Positions 1-7,320 are shown, counted from the stretch's first letter. The stretch: DNA of 51,311 nucleotides from an uncultured Bacillota bacterium (GCA_958448635.1 CAUDEQ010000007.1:1-51311); one strand, 5' to 3'. The notes: a model not told the origin generated them from the sequence alone. Program-made: numbers and translations.

Positions 1-55
1 CTACCGGGCGGATTTGGGACTTGCACCCTTGAGAAACGTGCGCCGCCAGGCGCAC
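1..55 (-). mobile_element. 5' end of a probable group II intron (cut by window edge)
   Basis: Read on the minus strand, the sequence from position 55 starts GTGCGCCTGGCGGCGCAC and continues to AGGGTGCAAGTCCC. This resembles the start of bacterial group II introns: a GUGCG 5' boundary, then an AGGGUG-AAGUCCC segment of domain I. The junction lies about ten bases beyond the spoVA terminator in the direction of transcription. That is the kind of site class C group II introns favour. The rest of the ribozyme and any reverse transcriptase would lie outside the window, so the call rests on about 55 bases. Confidence 0.5.
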
Positions 56-64
56 TACGTATCT

Positions 65-103
65 AAAAACGTCCGTAATGCAAATTGCATACGGACGTTT
101 TTA
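65..103 (-). terminator. Terminator of the spoVA operon, nearly symmetric
   Basis: A long hairpin has outer arms ACGTCCGT/ACGGACGT and an inner arm ATGCAA/TTGCAT, with runs of A on one side and T on the other. It could stop transcription in both directions. It follows the spoVAE stop codon directly. Confidence 0.85.
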
Positions 104-116
104 AATGCTTTCTTTT

Positions 117-473
117 TCATCTGACGGATCTTGGATTAAAAATAAGAGCGATGATATATCCCCAGCCTATTGCCACAGATATACCTCCTGCCGCCGCCTC
201 TATACCGCCTGTTACTGCACCGAGAAATCCATTTTCAGCCCCCTCGATGGCTCCTCTGGCAAGATTATATCCGAAGCCCGGCAGCGGTACTCTGGCGCCC
301 GTTCCTGCAAGATCCACCAGAGGCTGATACAGCTGAAATGCCTGAAGCAGCGCCCCTGCCGACACCAGGATCACCAGCACCCGCGGCGCTGTGAGTTTTG
401 TGGCATCCATCATCAGCTGACCTGCAACGCATATCGCTCCTCCCACTAAAAATGAACATATATATTCCATCAT
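117..473 (-). CDS. spoVAE: Stage V sporulation protein AE (SpoVAE)
   Basis: This is a membrane component of the SpoVA channel, which moves Ca-dipicolinic acid into the forespore and out again at germination. It is a hydrophobic protein of about 118 residues with roughly four membrane segments, and it carries the glycine-rich PGFGYNLARGA and GGIEAAAGGI stretches typical of SpoVAE. It is third in a spoVAC-D-E cluster. Several start codons are close together (GTG at 482, ATG at 479, 473 and 470). ATG 473 was chosen because the GGAAGGAG ribosome site is then 8 bases away. Expression in the forespore is inferred from the family. Confidence 0.9.
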   Translation of the reverse strand: MMEYICSFLVGGAICVAGQLMMDATKLTAPRVLVILVSAGALLQAFQLYQPLVDLAGTGARVPLPGFGYNLARGAIEGAENGFLGAVTGGIEAAAGGISVAIGWGYIIALIFNPRSVR

Positions 474-495
474 GCTCATCACTCCTTCCTATCTG

Positions 496-1560
496 TTATT
501 CATCCATAGCCTCCAGTGACACGGCATGGGCTATACCGGGTATCGATTCACCCTGAAAGGGGCTTATGGTGGAAAGCAGCGCTCCTGTGGACATGACAAG
601 CGCCCTTCTTATTTCACCTCGCATCATCTTCTTATATACGTATCCTGCAATGACGGAAGCTGAGCATCCGCAGCCGCTTCCTCCGCTGTGTACATCCTGC
701 TGCGGCTCGAATATCATCGCTCCGCAGTCATCGTATTTTTTTTCAAGAACATCTTTTGATATTCCTGCACCCTCCAACAGATCCTTCATTATATCCTTGC
801 CTATAAAGCCCAGATCTCCCGTGAGAACTATGTCATAATAATCAATGTCTCTTTCTGTATCCTCCATGTGATTAAGGAGCGTATCCACTGCCGCAGGCGC
901 CATGGCGCTTCCCATACGATTGGCATCCTTTATTCCGGCGTCTATCACCTTACCTATGGTTCCCGATTCGATCCTGACCTTTTTACTGTTTATTATCCTG
1001 CCGTCAGCGTCGGACTCCATGCTGTCATCGGGAGCTTTAAGAGACATCATCATAGCTCCTGCGGCAGTAGCTGTCCACTGAGCCGAAGGAGGTCTCTGAT
1101 TACCGTGCTCCAAGGGCATCCTGAACTGACGCTCTGCAGTACAGTAGTGGCTGGAGGCTCCGGATATCACGTTATCGCTGTACCTTCCATCCACCAGTAC
1201 AGCACCGAGGATCAGTGATTCAGTCATGGTTGAACACGCTCCGTACATTCCAAGAAACGGTATGTGCATATCCCTTGCCATAAAAGAAGATGACATAAGC
1301 TGATTCAAAAGGTCACCACTGAGCATCGCACCTATTTCCCCCTCATCCTTTCCGGCTCTTCTGGCCGCCTCCATCATGGCGGTTTTCAGCATCTTGCTTT
1401 CCGCTTTCTCCCACGTCTCCTCTTCATATGTGTCATCGGTCAGGCAGCGATCGAACCATTCCCTCAGCGGCCCCTGTCCTTCCTTCTCGCCGCCTATGGA
1501 AAAAGCACCGGATATATAAGGCTTATTTTTAAAAAACAACGTCTGCTTCCTTTTTTTCAT
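496..1560 (-). CDS. spoVAD: Stage V sporulation protein AD (SpoVAD)
   Basis: This is the soluble, thiolase-fold subunit of the SpoVA dipicolinic acid channel. In Bacillus, SpoVAD binds dipicolinic acid directly. The 354-residue protein is close to the usual size. It shows the conserved MYGACST segment around the thiolase-like cysteine position and a glycine/serine-rich SGGSGCGCSASV segment near the C-terminus. The open frame extends upstream to 1644, but ATG 1560 (MKKRKQ) has a GGAGGAG site at good spacing that overlaps the spoVAC stop, so the two are probably translationally coupled. Confidence 0.93.
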   Translation of the reverse strand: MKKRKQTLFFKNKPYISGAFSIGGEKEGQGPLREWFDRCLTDDTYEEETWEKAESKMLKTAMMEAARRAGKDEGEIGAMLSGDLLNQLMSSSFMARDMHIPFLGMYGACSTMTESLILGAVLVDGRYSDNVISGASSHYCTAERQFRMPLEHGNQRPPSAQWTATAAGAMMMSLKAPDDSMESDADGRIINSKKVRIESGTIGKVIDAGIKDANRMGSAMAPAAVDTLLNHMEDTERDIDYYDIVLTGDLGFIGKDIMKDLLEGAGISKDVLEKKYDDCGAMIFEPQQDVHSGGSGCGCSASVIAGYVYKKMMRGEIRRALVMSTGALLSTISPFQGESIPGIAHAVSLEAMDE

Positions 1561-1574
1561 CTCATATCTCCTCC

Positions 1575-2063
1575 TCAAATCACGCCTAAGCTGCCAAGAG
1601 CCCAATATATCAAACCTATCACCATGGACAGCGTTATGCCGCATACCAGAACAGGACCTGCCAGTGAAAAGAGCTTTGCACCTACGCCCAAAACTATCCC
1701 TTCTTTCTTGTATTCGAGAGCAGGAGCCACCATCGAATTTGCAAATCCCGTTATGGGCACTATAACGCCTGCACCGACATGCTTTCCTATGGTATCGAAC
1801 AACCCCATACCTGTAAGAAGCTGTGCCGTCATTATCAGAAGTATCACAACGTACACGGCAGCCTCCTTCTCCGACGCTCCCCTTGAAATAAAAATATTCT
1901 CAAGCCACATTGATACAAGGCATATGCTGCCTCCACAGACGAATGCCTTAACTGAATTCAGAAAATATCTTGGCTTTGGGGTGAACTGCTCCGCATATTT
2001 TTCATAGGCCTTCGCTACAGCCTTTTTTCGCATTTTATCTTCTTTTTCATTTATATCTGTCAT
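1575..2063 (-). CDS. spoVAC: Stage V sporulation protein AC (SpoVAC)
   Basis: This is a membrane subunit of the SpoVA dipicolinic acid channel; SpoVAC of Bacillus has been described as mechanosensitive. The protein is 162 residues, with a charged N-terminal 35 residues followed by several membrane segments. The KPRYFLNSVKAFVCGG junction is typical of the family. It is the first gene of the cluster. The ribosome site is weak (GAAAGGGAAA). Upstream lies a 6-bp dyad TTCCCT-N5-AGGGAA (2101-2117) and a possible sigma-G-like element, TGAAT then CAATATCA, which I rate as weak. Confidence 0.92.
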   Translation of the reverse strand: MTDINEKEDKMRKKAVAKAYEKYAEQFTPKPRYFLNSVKAFVCGGSICLVSMWLENIFISRGASEKEAAVYVVILLIMTAQLLTGMGLFDTIGKHVGAGVIVPITGFANSMVAPALEYKKEGIVLGVGAKLFSLAGPVLVCGITLSMVIGLIYWALGSLGVI

Positions 2064-2100
2064 TTCATTTCCCTTTCATTACGGATTCTCATTGATATTG

Positions 2101-2117
2101 TTCCCTGAAGAAGGGAA
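2101..2117. promoter_or_regulatory. Small dyad upstream of spoVAC
   Basis: A perfect inverted repeat TTCCCT-GAAGA-AGGGAA lies 38 bases before the spoVAC start, between possible sigma-G-like -35 and -10 elements. It may be a regulator site or only a leader hairpin. The rest of 2118-2200 shows nothing further. Confidence 0.25.
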
Positions 2118-2200
2118 TTCATGTGCAATCCTTTAATGTACTTTTTAAATAGCTGCAATTACTTCTGCGACCGGATATGCTCTGAAGCAACGCTTACATA

Positions 2201-2234
2201 AAAAAATCACAGCCGATACATGATCTGCTGTGAT
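2201..2234 (-). terminator. Terminator after the 35-residue peptide gene
   Basis: The hairpin arms ATCACAGC/GCTGTGAT are followed on the minus strand by a run of T. It lies 28 bases past the stop of the small gene at 2262 and separates that gene from spoVAC, so spoVAC must have its own promoter. Confidence 0.8.
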
Positions 2235-2261
2235 CTTTATTTCCTGATTTTTTGTCCTGCC

Positions 2262-2369
2262 TCAGTCAACAGCCTTCTTTGCAAGTATGCATACTGCGGC
2301 CACCAGTGCTGCCAGCCCCGCTGATACGATCGTAAGAACTATCATCGTTTTCATTATCTTTCCGTCCAT
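2262..2369 (-). CDS. Small single-span membrane peptide, 35 residues
   Basis: This short gene starts with ATG at 2369 behind a strong GGAAGGAG ribosome site. It encodes a peptide with a short charged N-terminus (MDGKIMK), one hydrophobic stretch of about 23 residues rich in V, L and A, and a positive C-terminus (KKAVD). It has its own TATAAT-containing promoter at 2428-2433 and its own terminator at 2201-2234, so it is a complete transcription unit. I do not recognise the family. A small membrane regulator or a sporulation-associated peptide are guesses only. Confidence 0.65.
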   Translation of the reverse strand: MDGKIMKTMIVLTIVSAGLAALVAAVCILAKKAVD

Positions 2370-2427
2370 TTGTGTCTCCTTCCCTACTCTGCGTTTACAA
2401 TATGCATCAACGCCTTTTATGATACAT

Positions 2428-2456
2428 ATTATACACAAATTTCAGAAAAAAGAAAC
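2428..2456 (-). promoter_or_regulatory. Promoter for the 35-residue peptide gene
   Basis: Minus strand: a perfect -10 TATAAT (2428-2433). The -35 is poor (GTTTCT at 17 bases). It lies just after the end of the transporter gene that stops at 2459. Confidence 0.5.
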
Positions 2457-2458
2457 TA

Positions 2459-2881
2459 TTATTTATTGATGAGGAATAATCCCAGAAGACATACTGCGAT
2501 TCCTGCTATCTTGGTGGCTCCGAACTGCTCCTTATAGAGGATATATCCCACGACAACCAGGGCCACGGCAAGAATTATCGATTTTACAAGATATCCCGTA
2601 TTGATATTCCAGCCCACCTTATACATGTAGATGCTTCCTGCTTCCAGACCAACTATGGCCAGTCCCAGTGCGAAAGCGCTCCAGTTTATCTGCTTCAGCT
2701 CCTGAAATAGGCTGCTGCCTCCGCCGGTGATAAAAAAAACAGTCAGCGAAACACAGGCGCCTATCAGATATGTAACGGTAAGAGATGCAAATGGATTAAG
2801 TGTTTCCGGCGTCGACTTGGCGCTTATCTGATAGATTATATCCGCCGATACAGCCAGAATAATAGGCCAGTATAAACTCAT
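2459..2881 (-). CDS. EamA-type half-size drug/metabolite transporter
   Basis: A 140-residue membrane protein of the drug/metabolite transporter superfamily. It has four hydrophobic segments, and the end of the protein (KEQFGATKIAGIAVCLLGLF) matches the EamA repeat, in which a glutamate after the third span and a GI..I..G pattern are usual. As a single EamA repeat it would act as a dimer, like small multidrug resistance proteins. The substrate is unknown. The start has an AGGAGG site. A U-run terminator hairpin lies between its promoter and the ribosome site, which suggests control by attenuation. Confidence 0.8.
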   Translation of the reverse strand: MSLYWPIILAVSADIIYQISAKSTPETLNPFASLTVTYLIGACVSLTVFFITGGGSSLFQELKQINWSAFALGLAIVGLEAGSIYMYKVGWNINTGYLVKSIILAVALVVVGYILYKEQFGATKIAGIAVCLLGLFLINK

Positions 2882-2893
2882 TTTTCCCTCCTG

Positions 2894-2919
2894 AAAAAAA
2901 GGCCACCCTATCGGGTGGC
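2894..2919 (-). terminator. Leader terminator (attenuator) ahead of the EamA transporter
   Basis: A perfect 7-bp stem GCCACCC/GGGTGGC with a 4-base loop is followed on the minus strand by seven T, ending only 1-2 bases before the AGGAGG ribosome site of the transporter at 2881. No minus-strand gene precedes it; the neighbour maf is divergent. It therefore sits inside the transporter's own leader. I could not recognise a known riboswitch upstream of it. Confidence 0.7.
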
Positions 2920-2957
2920 AATCTCAAATCAAAGCGATTCTGACTTCTCACAGCTGT

Positions 2958-2986
2958 ATATTATCATTTTAATGACGAAGATGCAA
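2958..2986 (-). promoter_or_regulatory. Promoter of the EamA transporter leader
   Basis: Minus strand: -35 TTGCAT (2981-2986), 17-base spacer, -10 TAATAT (2958-2963). It gives a leader of roughly 70 bases that contains the attenuator hairpin. Confidence 0.65.
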
Positions 2987-2996
2987 GCTTTTATGA

Positions 2997-3002
2997 TATA
3001 CT
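2997..3002 (+). promoter_or_regulatory. -10 element of maf with no room for a leader
   Basis: TATACT lies 7 bases before the maf ATG, so the predicted start of transcription falls on or next to the A of the start codon. The -35 is weak (GACGAA at 17 bases). No Shine-Dalgarno sequence is visible upstream of the ATG. Confidence 0.4.
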
Positions 3003-3008
3003 GTCATC

Positions 3009-3596
3009 ATGAAAAGAATTATACTTGCCTCTTCGTCTCCAAGACGAATCGAGATGATGAAGAAAAACGGCTATGAGCCGGAAATAATCCCTGCAGACGT
3101 GGATGAGAGAATTCACATACAAATGTCCTGCGAAGCAGCCGCCATGTACCTGGCGTACAAAAAAGCCTCCCATGTGGCTGAAGAGATCATCGCTGCAGCT
3201 CCTGTCGGAGACCATGAAACCCATGATGATATCATTGTGATTGCCGCCGATACCATCGTGGTATACGACAATGAAATAATCGGAAAGCCTCATTCACGCA
3301 GGGAAGCCTTCGATGTACTCAGCAGACTTCGCAGCGATTCCCACCGTGTCATGACAGGCGTCGCCATCATAGATACCGAAAGGAATATAAAGGACTGCTT
3401 CTGTGATATAAGCACGGTATACTTCGGAAGCTATACCGACGATGAACTGCTGAAATACGTATCTACGGATGAGCCTTATGACAAGGCCGGCGGATACGCC
3501 ATCCAGGGCACCTTTGGAAAATACATCGACCACTTCGAAGGCGATTATGACAATGTGATCGAATTTCCATGGTATAAGGTGAAGGAGTATTTATAG
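3009..3596 (+). CDS. maf: Maf-like nucleotide pyrophosphatase
   Basis: Maf proteins hydrolyse non-canonical or excess nucleoside triphosphates (dTTP/UTP type) to the monophosphate, a housekeeping role linked to septum control. The 195-residue protein opens with the hallmark ILASSSPRR and has VIAADTIVVYDNEIIGKP and YDKAGGYAIQG, which contain the catalytic Asp and substrate-binding residues. The N-terminal motif fixes ATG 3009 as the start. There is no ribosome site before it and the -10 element lies immediately upstream, so it may be translated from a leaderless mRNA. It is divergent from the EamA transporter. Confidence 0.92.
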   Translation: MKRIILASSSPRRIEMMKKNGYEPEIIPADVDERIHIQMSCEAAAMYLAYKKASHVAEEIIAAAPVGDHETHDDIIVIAADTIVVYDNEIIGKPHSRREAFDVLSRLRSDSHRVMTGVAIIDTERNIKDCFCDISTVYFGSYTDDELLKYVSTDEPYDKAGGYAIQGTFGKYIDHFEGDYDNVIEFPWYKVKEYL

Positions 3597-3635
3597 ACTT
3601 TACCTGTCACTGTATTTTAATTTATATATAATAAT

Positions 3636-3842
3636 TGTGTACAAATAAAAATATATCTCTTTGCTTAGTCCTCGACGTAAACAATCATATAAGCTCATTC
3701 AAGAAGAATAGAACTCCGGGAAAACTCATGTCTTACAGACATTCAAACAGTTCCCGGAGTTTATCTATTCTTTATTTTCGTTTCGCTTATGATTGTAATT
3801 ACGTCTGCGAAATCGCATTGAGATACATTTTTATTTGCACAG
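3636..3842. repeat. Foldback element: about 100-bp imperfect inverted repeats
   Basis: The stretch folds almost entirely on itself. Outer arms share CAAATAAAAAT-TATCTC, followed by matching GACGTAA, ACAATCATA and AAGAATAG blocks, and inner arms AACTCCGGGAA/TTCCCGGAGTT. The centre is near 3735. The arms differ by substitutions and a few short gaps, so it looks old. There is no plausible protein. The form fits a miniature inverted-repeat element or a large structured RNA. It occupies the maf-etfA convergent gap. Confidence 0.75.
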
Positions 3843-3890
3843 AAAATTTATTTTAAATAATAAAGCTCTGCTGCGTAACAGCGCTTAATT

Positions 3891-3916
3891 AAAAAGCCCT
3901 CAATCTGAGGGCTTTT
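3891..3916 (-). terminator. Bidirectional terminator after etfA
   Basis: AAAAGCCCTCA-ATC-TGAGGGCTTTT: a strong GC stem with A and T runs on either side. It ends the acd-etfB-etfA transcript and could also stop transcripts coming from maf. Confidence 0.9.
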
Positions 3917-3938
3917 GGGTTATACATTTATGTGCTGC

Positions 3939-5240
3939 TTATTTAGTTGACGCATCATACAGTGCTTCAGCGTTGTCCCATTCAGCAATGATCTCAGGTA
4001 TAACCTTGTACAGGTCACCTACGATTCCGTAATCGGCAACTTCGAAGATAGGAGCATCAGGGTCCTTATTGATGGCAACGATGATGTCCGATGTCTGCAT
4101 TCCTGCCAGATGCTGGATAGCGCCTGAAATACCGCATGCAAAGTAGATTTTAGGCTTAACAGTAGTACCTGTCTGACCTACCTGGTGTGAATGGTCGATC
4201 CAACCGGCGTCTACAGCAGCTCTTGATGAACCGACAACTCCGCCTACCTTGTCAGCGAATTCCTTGATCAGCTCGAAGCCTGAAGGATCTCCCAGACCTC
4301 TTCCGCCTGAGCAGATAATGTCAGCGTCAGTAAGTGATACCAGCTCCTTGGCCGACTTAACGATCTCAACGATCTTGGTTCTGATATCGCTTTCAGCGAT
4401 TTCAGGCTTAACGTTTACGATCTCACCTGTAGCGCCTTCGATCTTTTCTCTCTTCTGCATAACTCCAGGTCTTACTGTTGACATCTGAGGTCTTGTTCTA
4501 GGGCAGATGATAGTAGCCATAAGGTTTCCGCCGAAAGCAGGTCTTGTCTGCTTTATTCCTGTCGATGGATCGTTAGGATCCAGCGTAGATGTATCAAGAG
4601 TAGTGTTGTTCTTAGCATATTCGATGTAGCTTGAAACTCTTACGTCCAGTCTTGTACAGTCAGCTGTCAGACCTGTGTTCATTCTTGCAGCTACTCTAGG
4701 AGCAAGGTCACGACCGATGTGAGTTGCGCCGTAGATAACGATTTCAGGCTTGTATTCCTGGCATGCATCTACCAGAACCTTTGTGTATCCGTCAGTTGTG
4801 AAGTTCTTCAGGAGAGGATCCTGGATCATGTAAACCTTCTCTGCTCCGTATGCGAAGCATTCGTCAGCCAGATGATCTATTCCGTCACCGATGAGAACTG
4901 CACAAACCTGAGTATCATCGCTGATTTCCTTGGCCAGTCTGTAGCCTTCGCCGATCAGCTCAAGAGCAACGTTCATCAGCTTGCCGTCTCTCTGCTCTGC
5001 ATAAACCCAAACGTGCTTGTAGTCGTCCAGATCTGTAGCAGCTTCGATCTTTTCTTCTTCTATGGCACCGAACTTACATGCAGTCAGACACTGATTACAG
5101 AAAGTACATTTAGCGTTTATCTTCGCTACCTTGCCTAATTTATTTCCATCATATGGTTCGAATTCAAATGCGTCTGCAGGACAAGCCTTAAAGCAGATCC
5201 CACATCCTATACATTTATCTTTTATGATTTTAATTGCCAT
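3939..5240 (-). CDS. etfA: Electron-transfer flavoprotein alpha with N-terminal ferredoxin domain
   Basis: This is the alpha subunit of an electron-bifurcating Etf that passes electrons between NADH, ferredoxin and an acyl-CoA dehydrogenase. Residues 1-65 are a ferredoxin-type domain with two cysteine clusters (CIGCGICFKACP and CTFCNQCLTAC) for two 4Fe-4S centres. The rest (to 433) is the normal EtfA with the FAD-binding segment GGRGLGDPSGF ... GSSRAAVDAGW ... GQTGTTVKP ... CGISGA. The extra domain is the arrangement known from CarE of the caffeyl-CoA reductase complex of Acetobacterium. A GGAGGAGG site precedes ATG 5240, 19 bases after etfB. Confidence 0.93.
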   Translation of the reverse strand: MAIKIIKDKCIGCGICFKACPADAFEFEPYDGNKLGKVAKINAKCTFCNQCLTACKFGAIEEEKIEAATDLDDYKHVWVYAEQRDGKLMNVALELIGEGYRLAKEISDDTQVCAVLIGDGIDHLADECFAYGAEKVYMIQDPLLKNFTTDGYTKVLVDACQEYKPEIVIYGATHIGRDLAPRVAARMNTGLTADCTRLDVRVSSYIEYAKNNTTLDTSTLDPNDPSTGIKQTRPAFGGNLMATIICPRTRPQMSTVRPGVMQKREKIEGATGEIVNVKPEIAESDIRTKIVEIVKSAKELVSLTDADIICSGGRGLGDPSGFELIKEFADKVGGVVGSSRAAVDAGWIDHSHQVGQTGTTVKPKIYFACGISGAIQHLAGMQTSDIIVAINKDPDAPIFEVADYGIVGDLYKVIPEIIAEWDNAEALYDASTK

Positions 5241-5259
5241 TTGTATTTCCTCCTCCTTA

Positions 5260-6060
5260 TTAGATCACATGCTTGCCCTTAAGGCCGATCAGCAGGTTCT
5301 TTGCCAGTGCAGCTTCAGTATCTCCTTCTACTATTACACCCTTACCCTTTGGCTTCGGTGTGAAGGATCTGAATACGTTTGTAGGGGAAGCCTTGAGACC
5401 TACTGTGTTGAGGTCAACTGCCACATCTGCAGCGCTCCATACGTGGAGTGGTTTGTTCTTAGCTTCATATATTCCGCCGATTGACATGTATCTAGGAGTG
5501 TTCAGCTCCTTGATTGCTGTCAGCATGCAAGGAACGGGAACTTCTATTACTTCATATCCGTCTTCCAACTGTCTTTCAACTGTTACAGTCTTTCTGTCTT
5601 CGCTGATGTCGAACTTCTGTACATATGTAACCTGTGGAAGGCCGATCTTTTCAGCGATCTGAGGTCCAACCTGAGCAGTGTCTCCGTCGATAGCCTGACG
5701 TCCTGCGAAAATGAGGTCGAACTCACCGTACTTTCTGATGGCAGCAGTTACTGCATTTGACGTAGCCCATGTATCCGATCCGCCAACTGCTCTGTCTGAC
5801 AGCAGTATAGCTTCATCAGCACCCATTGCGAGACATTCCAGCAGCATATTCTTTGCCTGCGGAGGTCCCATAGATACTACGATAACCTGTACATCGTCAT
5901 ATTTATCCTTTAATGCCAATGCTTCTTCCAGAGCATTCGCATCGTCATGGTTCAGAATACTTTCAACACCGTCTCTGATCAGTGTGCCAGTTTCAGGGTT
6001 GATTTTGATTTCATTGGTATTAGGAACCTGTTTAGCACATACTAAAACTTTAAAAGCCAT
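5260..6060 (-). CDS. etfB: Electron-transfer flavoprotein beta
   Basis: The 266-residue partner of EtfA. In bifurcating Etfs this subunit carries the flavin that splits the electron pair from NADH. Seen here are the N-terminal VLVCAKQVPNTNEIKI, the MGADEAILLSD segment and the nucleotide-binding GRQAIDGDTAQVGPQIAE. It lies between acd and etfA with 20-base gaps, so the three are one operon and their products should form one complex. Confidence 0.94.
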   Translation of the reverse strand: MAFKVLVCAKQVPNTNEIKINPETGTLIRDGVESILNHDDANALEEALALKDKYDDVQVIVVSMGPPQAKNMLLECLAMGADEAILLSDRAVGGSDTWATSNAVTAAIRKYGEFDLIFAGRQAIDGDTAQVGPQIAEKIGLPQVTYVQKFDISEDRKTVTVERQLEDGYEVIEVPVPCMLTAIKELNTPRYMSIGGIYEAKNKPLHVWSAADVAVDLNTVGLKASPTNVFRSFTPKPKGKGVIVEGDTEAALAKNLLIGLKGKHVI

Positions 6061-6080
6061 TGATTATTCCCTCCCTATCT

Positions 6081-7223
6081 TTACTTACCGATAACTGATG
6101 CAGCGATAACCATCTTCTGAACTTCTGAAGTACCTTCATAGATCTCAGTGATCTTGGCATCTCTCATCATTCTTTCTACCGGATAATCCTTAGTGTAACC
6201 GTATCCGCCGTGAAGCTGTACGCACTTTGTAGTAACGTGCATTGCCGTCTCGGCAGCAAACAGCTTAGCCATTGCAGCGGCAGGTCCGTATGGAAGGTGT
6301 TTATCCTTCATATCAGCAGCCTTATATACCAGCAGTCTTGCAGCTTCGATCTCAGTGGCCAGCTCTGCTACTGTGAACTGAAGAGCCTGGAACTGTGAAA
6401 GCTTCTTGCCGAACTGCTTTCTTGCCTTCATGTAGTCGATGGTAACATCCAGAGCGCCCTGAGCGATACCCAGCGCCTGTGATGCGATACCTATACGTCC
6501 TCCGTCGAGAGTTGACATGGCTACCTTGAAGCCCTGTCCGATTTCTCCCAGAAGTCTGTCCTTAGGAATCTTGCAGTTCTGGAAGATCAGCTCTGTCGTC
6601 GATGATGCACAGATACCCATCTTGTCCTCAGTCTTACCGATGGAGAAGCCTTCATCGCCCTTTTCCACGATGAATGAGCTTATTCCGTGATTGCCCTTTG
6701 ACTTGTCAGTCATGGCCATTACTACGAATACATCAGCGTATCCGCCGTTTGTGATGAATACCTTTGCTCCGTTGAGCAGCCAGTAGTCGCCCATATCTTC
6801 AGCTCTTGTCTGCTGTCCCGATGCGTCTGTTCCCGCATTTGGCTCTGTCAGACCAAAAGCGCCTAACTTCTGTCCTGAGAGAAGACCGGGCAGGTACTTT
6901 TTCTTCTGCTCTTCTGTACCCCATGCGAAAATCGGCCAGCAGCACAGTGAAGTGTGAGCTGAGCAGATTACTCCTGTCGATGCGCATTTCTTTGAAAGCT
7001 CTTCAACAGTTATAGCGTATGCAATGTGATCTCCGCCTGCTCCGCCGTACTCAGTTGGAAATGGTACGCCTAAAAGGCCGTATTTTGCCATCTTCTCTAC
7101 AGTCTCCACAGGGAATCTGTGTTCCTTGTCGATATCTGCAGCGATAGGTTCAACCTCTGTTTCGGCAAACTCTCTTACCATTTTTCTTACGAATTCTTGT
7201 TCCTTCGTCAGTTGAAAGTTCAT
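6081..7223 (-). CDS. Short-chain acyl-CoA dehydrogenase (Bcd/CarC type)
   Basis: An FAD-dependent enoyl-CoA reductase/acyl-CoA dehydrogenase of 380 residues, the usual length. It shows the flavin segments LTEPNAGTDASG and FITNGG, the substrate segment ARKQFGKKLSQFQ, and the C-terminal QLHGGYGYTKDYPVERMMRDAKITEIYEG, where the Glu of YEGTSE is the catalytic base in this family. Together with etfBA it should couple reduction of an enoyl-CoA (crotonyl-CoA, caffeyl-CoA or an amino-acid-derived acyl-CoA) by NADH to ferredoxin reduction. The exact substrate cannot be read from sequence. An AAGGAGG site precedes the ATG. Confidence 0.93.
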   Translation of the reverse strand: MNFQLTKEQEFVRKMVREFAETEVEPIAADIDKEHRFPVETVEKMAKYGLLGVPFPTEYGGAGGDHIAYAITVEELSKKCASTGVICSAHTSLCCWPIFAWGTEEQKKKYLPGLLSGQKLGAFGLTEPNAGTDASGQQTRAEDMGDYWLLNGAKVFITNGGYADVFVVMAMTDKSKGNHGISSFIVEKGDEGFSIGKTEDKMGICASSTTELIFQNCKIPKDRLLGEIGQGFKVAMSTLDGGRIGIASQALGIAQGALDVTIDYMKARKQFGKKLSQFQALQFTVAELATEIEAARLLVYKAADMKDKHLPYGPAAAMAKLFAAETAMHVTTKCVQLHGGYGYTKDYPVERMMRDAKITEIYEGTSEVQKMVIAASVIGK

Positions 7224-7290
7224 GTAAAAGCCTCCTTAATTACTCATAACGGTTTATCATTTTCTCACCGCAATTTTGATGTTGATTATA

Positions 7291-7308
7291 TCGTTATATT
7301 TATAACAA
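7291..7308. promoter_or_regulatory. Rex-like redox operator upstream of acd
   Basis: Minus strand TTGTTATAAATATAACGA matches 11 of the 14 fixed positions of the clostridial Rex site TTGTTAA-N4-TTAACAA. It lies just downstream of the predicted start of transcription of acd-etfBA, where a bound repressor would block. Rex senses NADH/NAD and is known to control bcd-etf operons in clostridia. Confidence 0.6.
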
Positions 7309-7320
7309 TCACACAAATTA

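Noticed and set aside
3635..3856. Short plus-strand frame in the maf-etfA gap
   Set aside because: It spans the foldback element, so its residues are set by the inverted repeat; no ribosome site.
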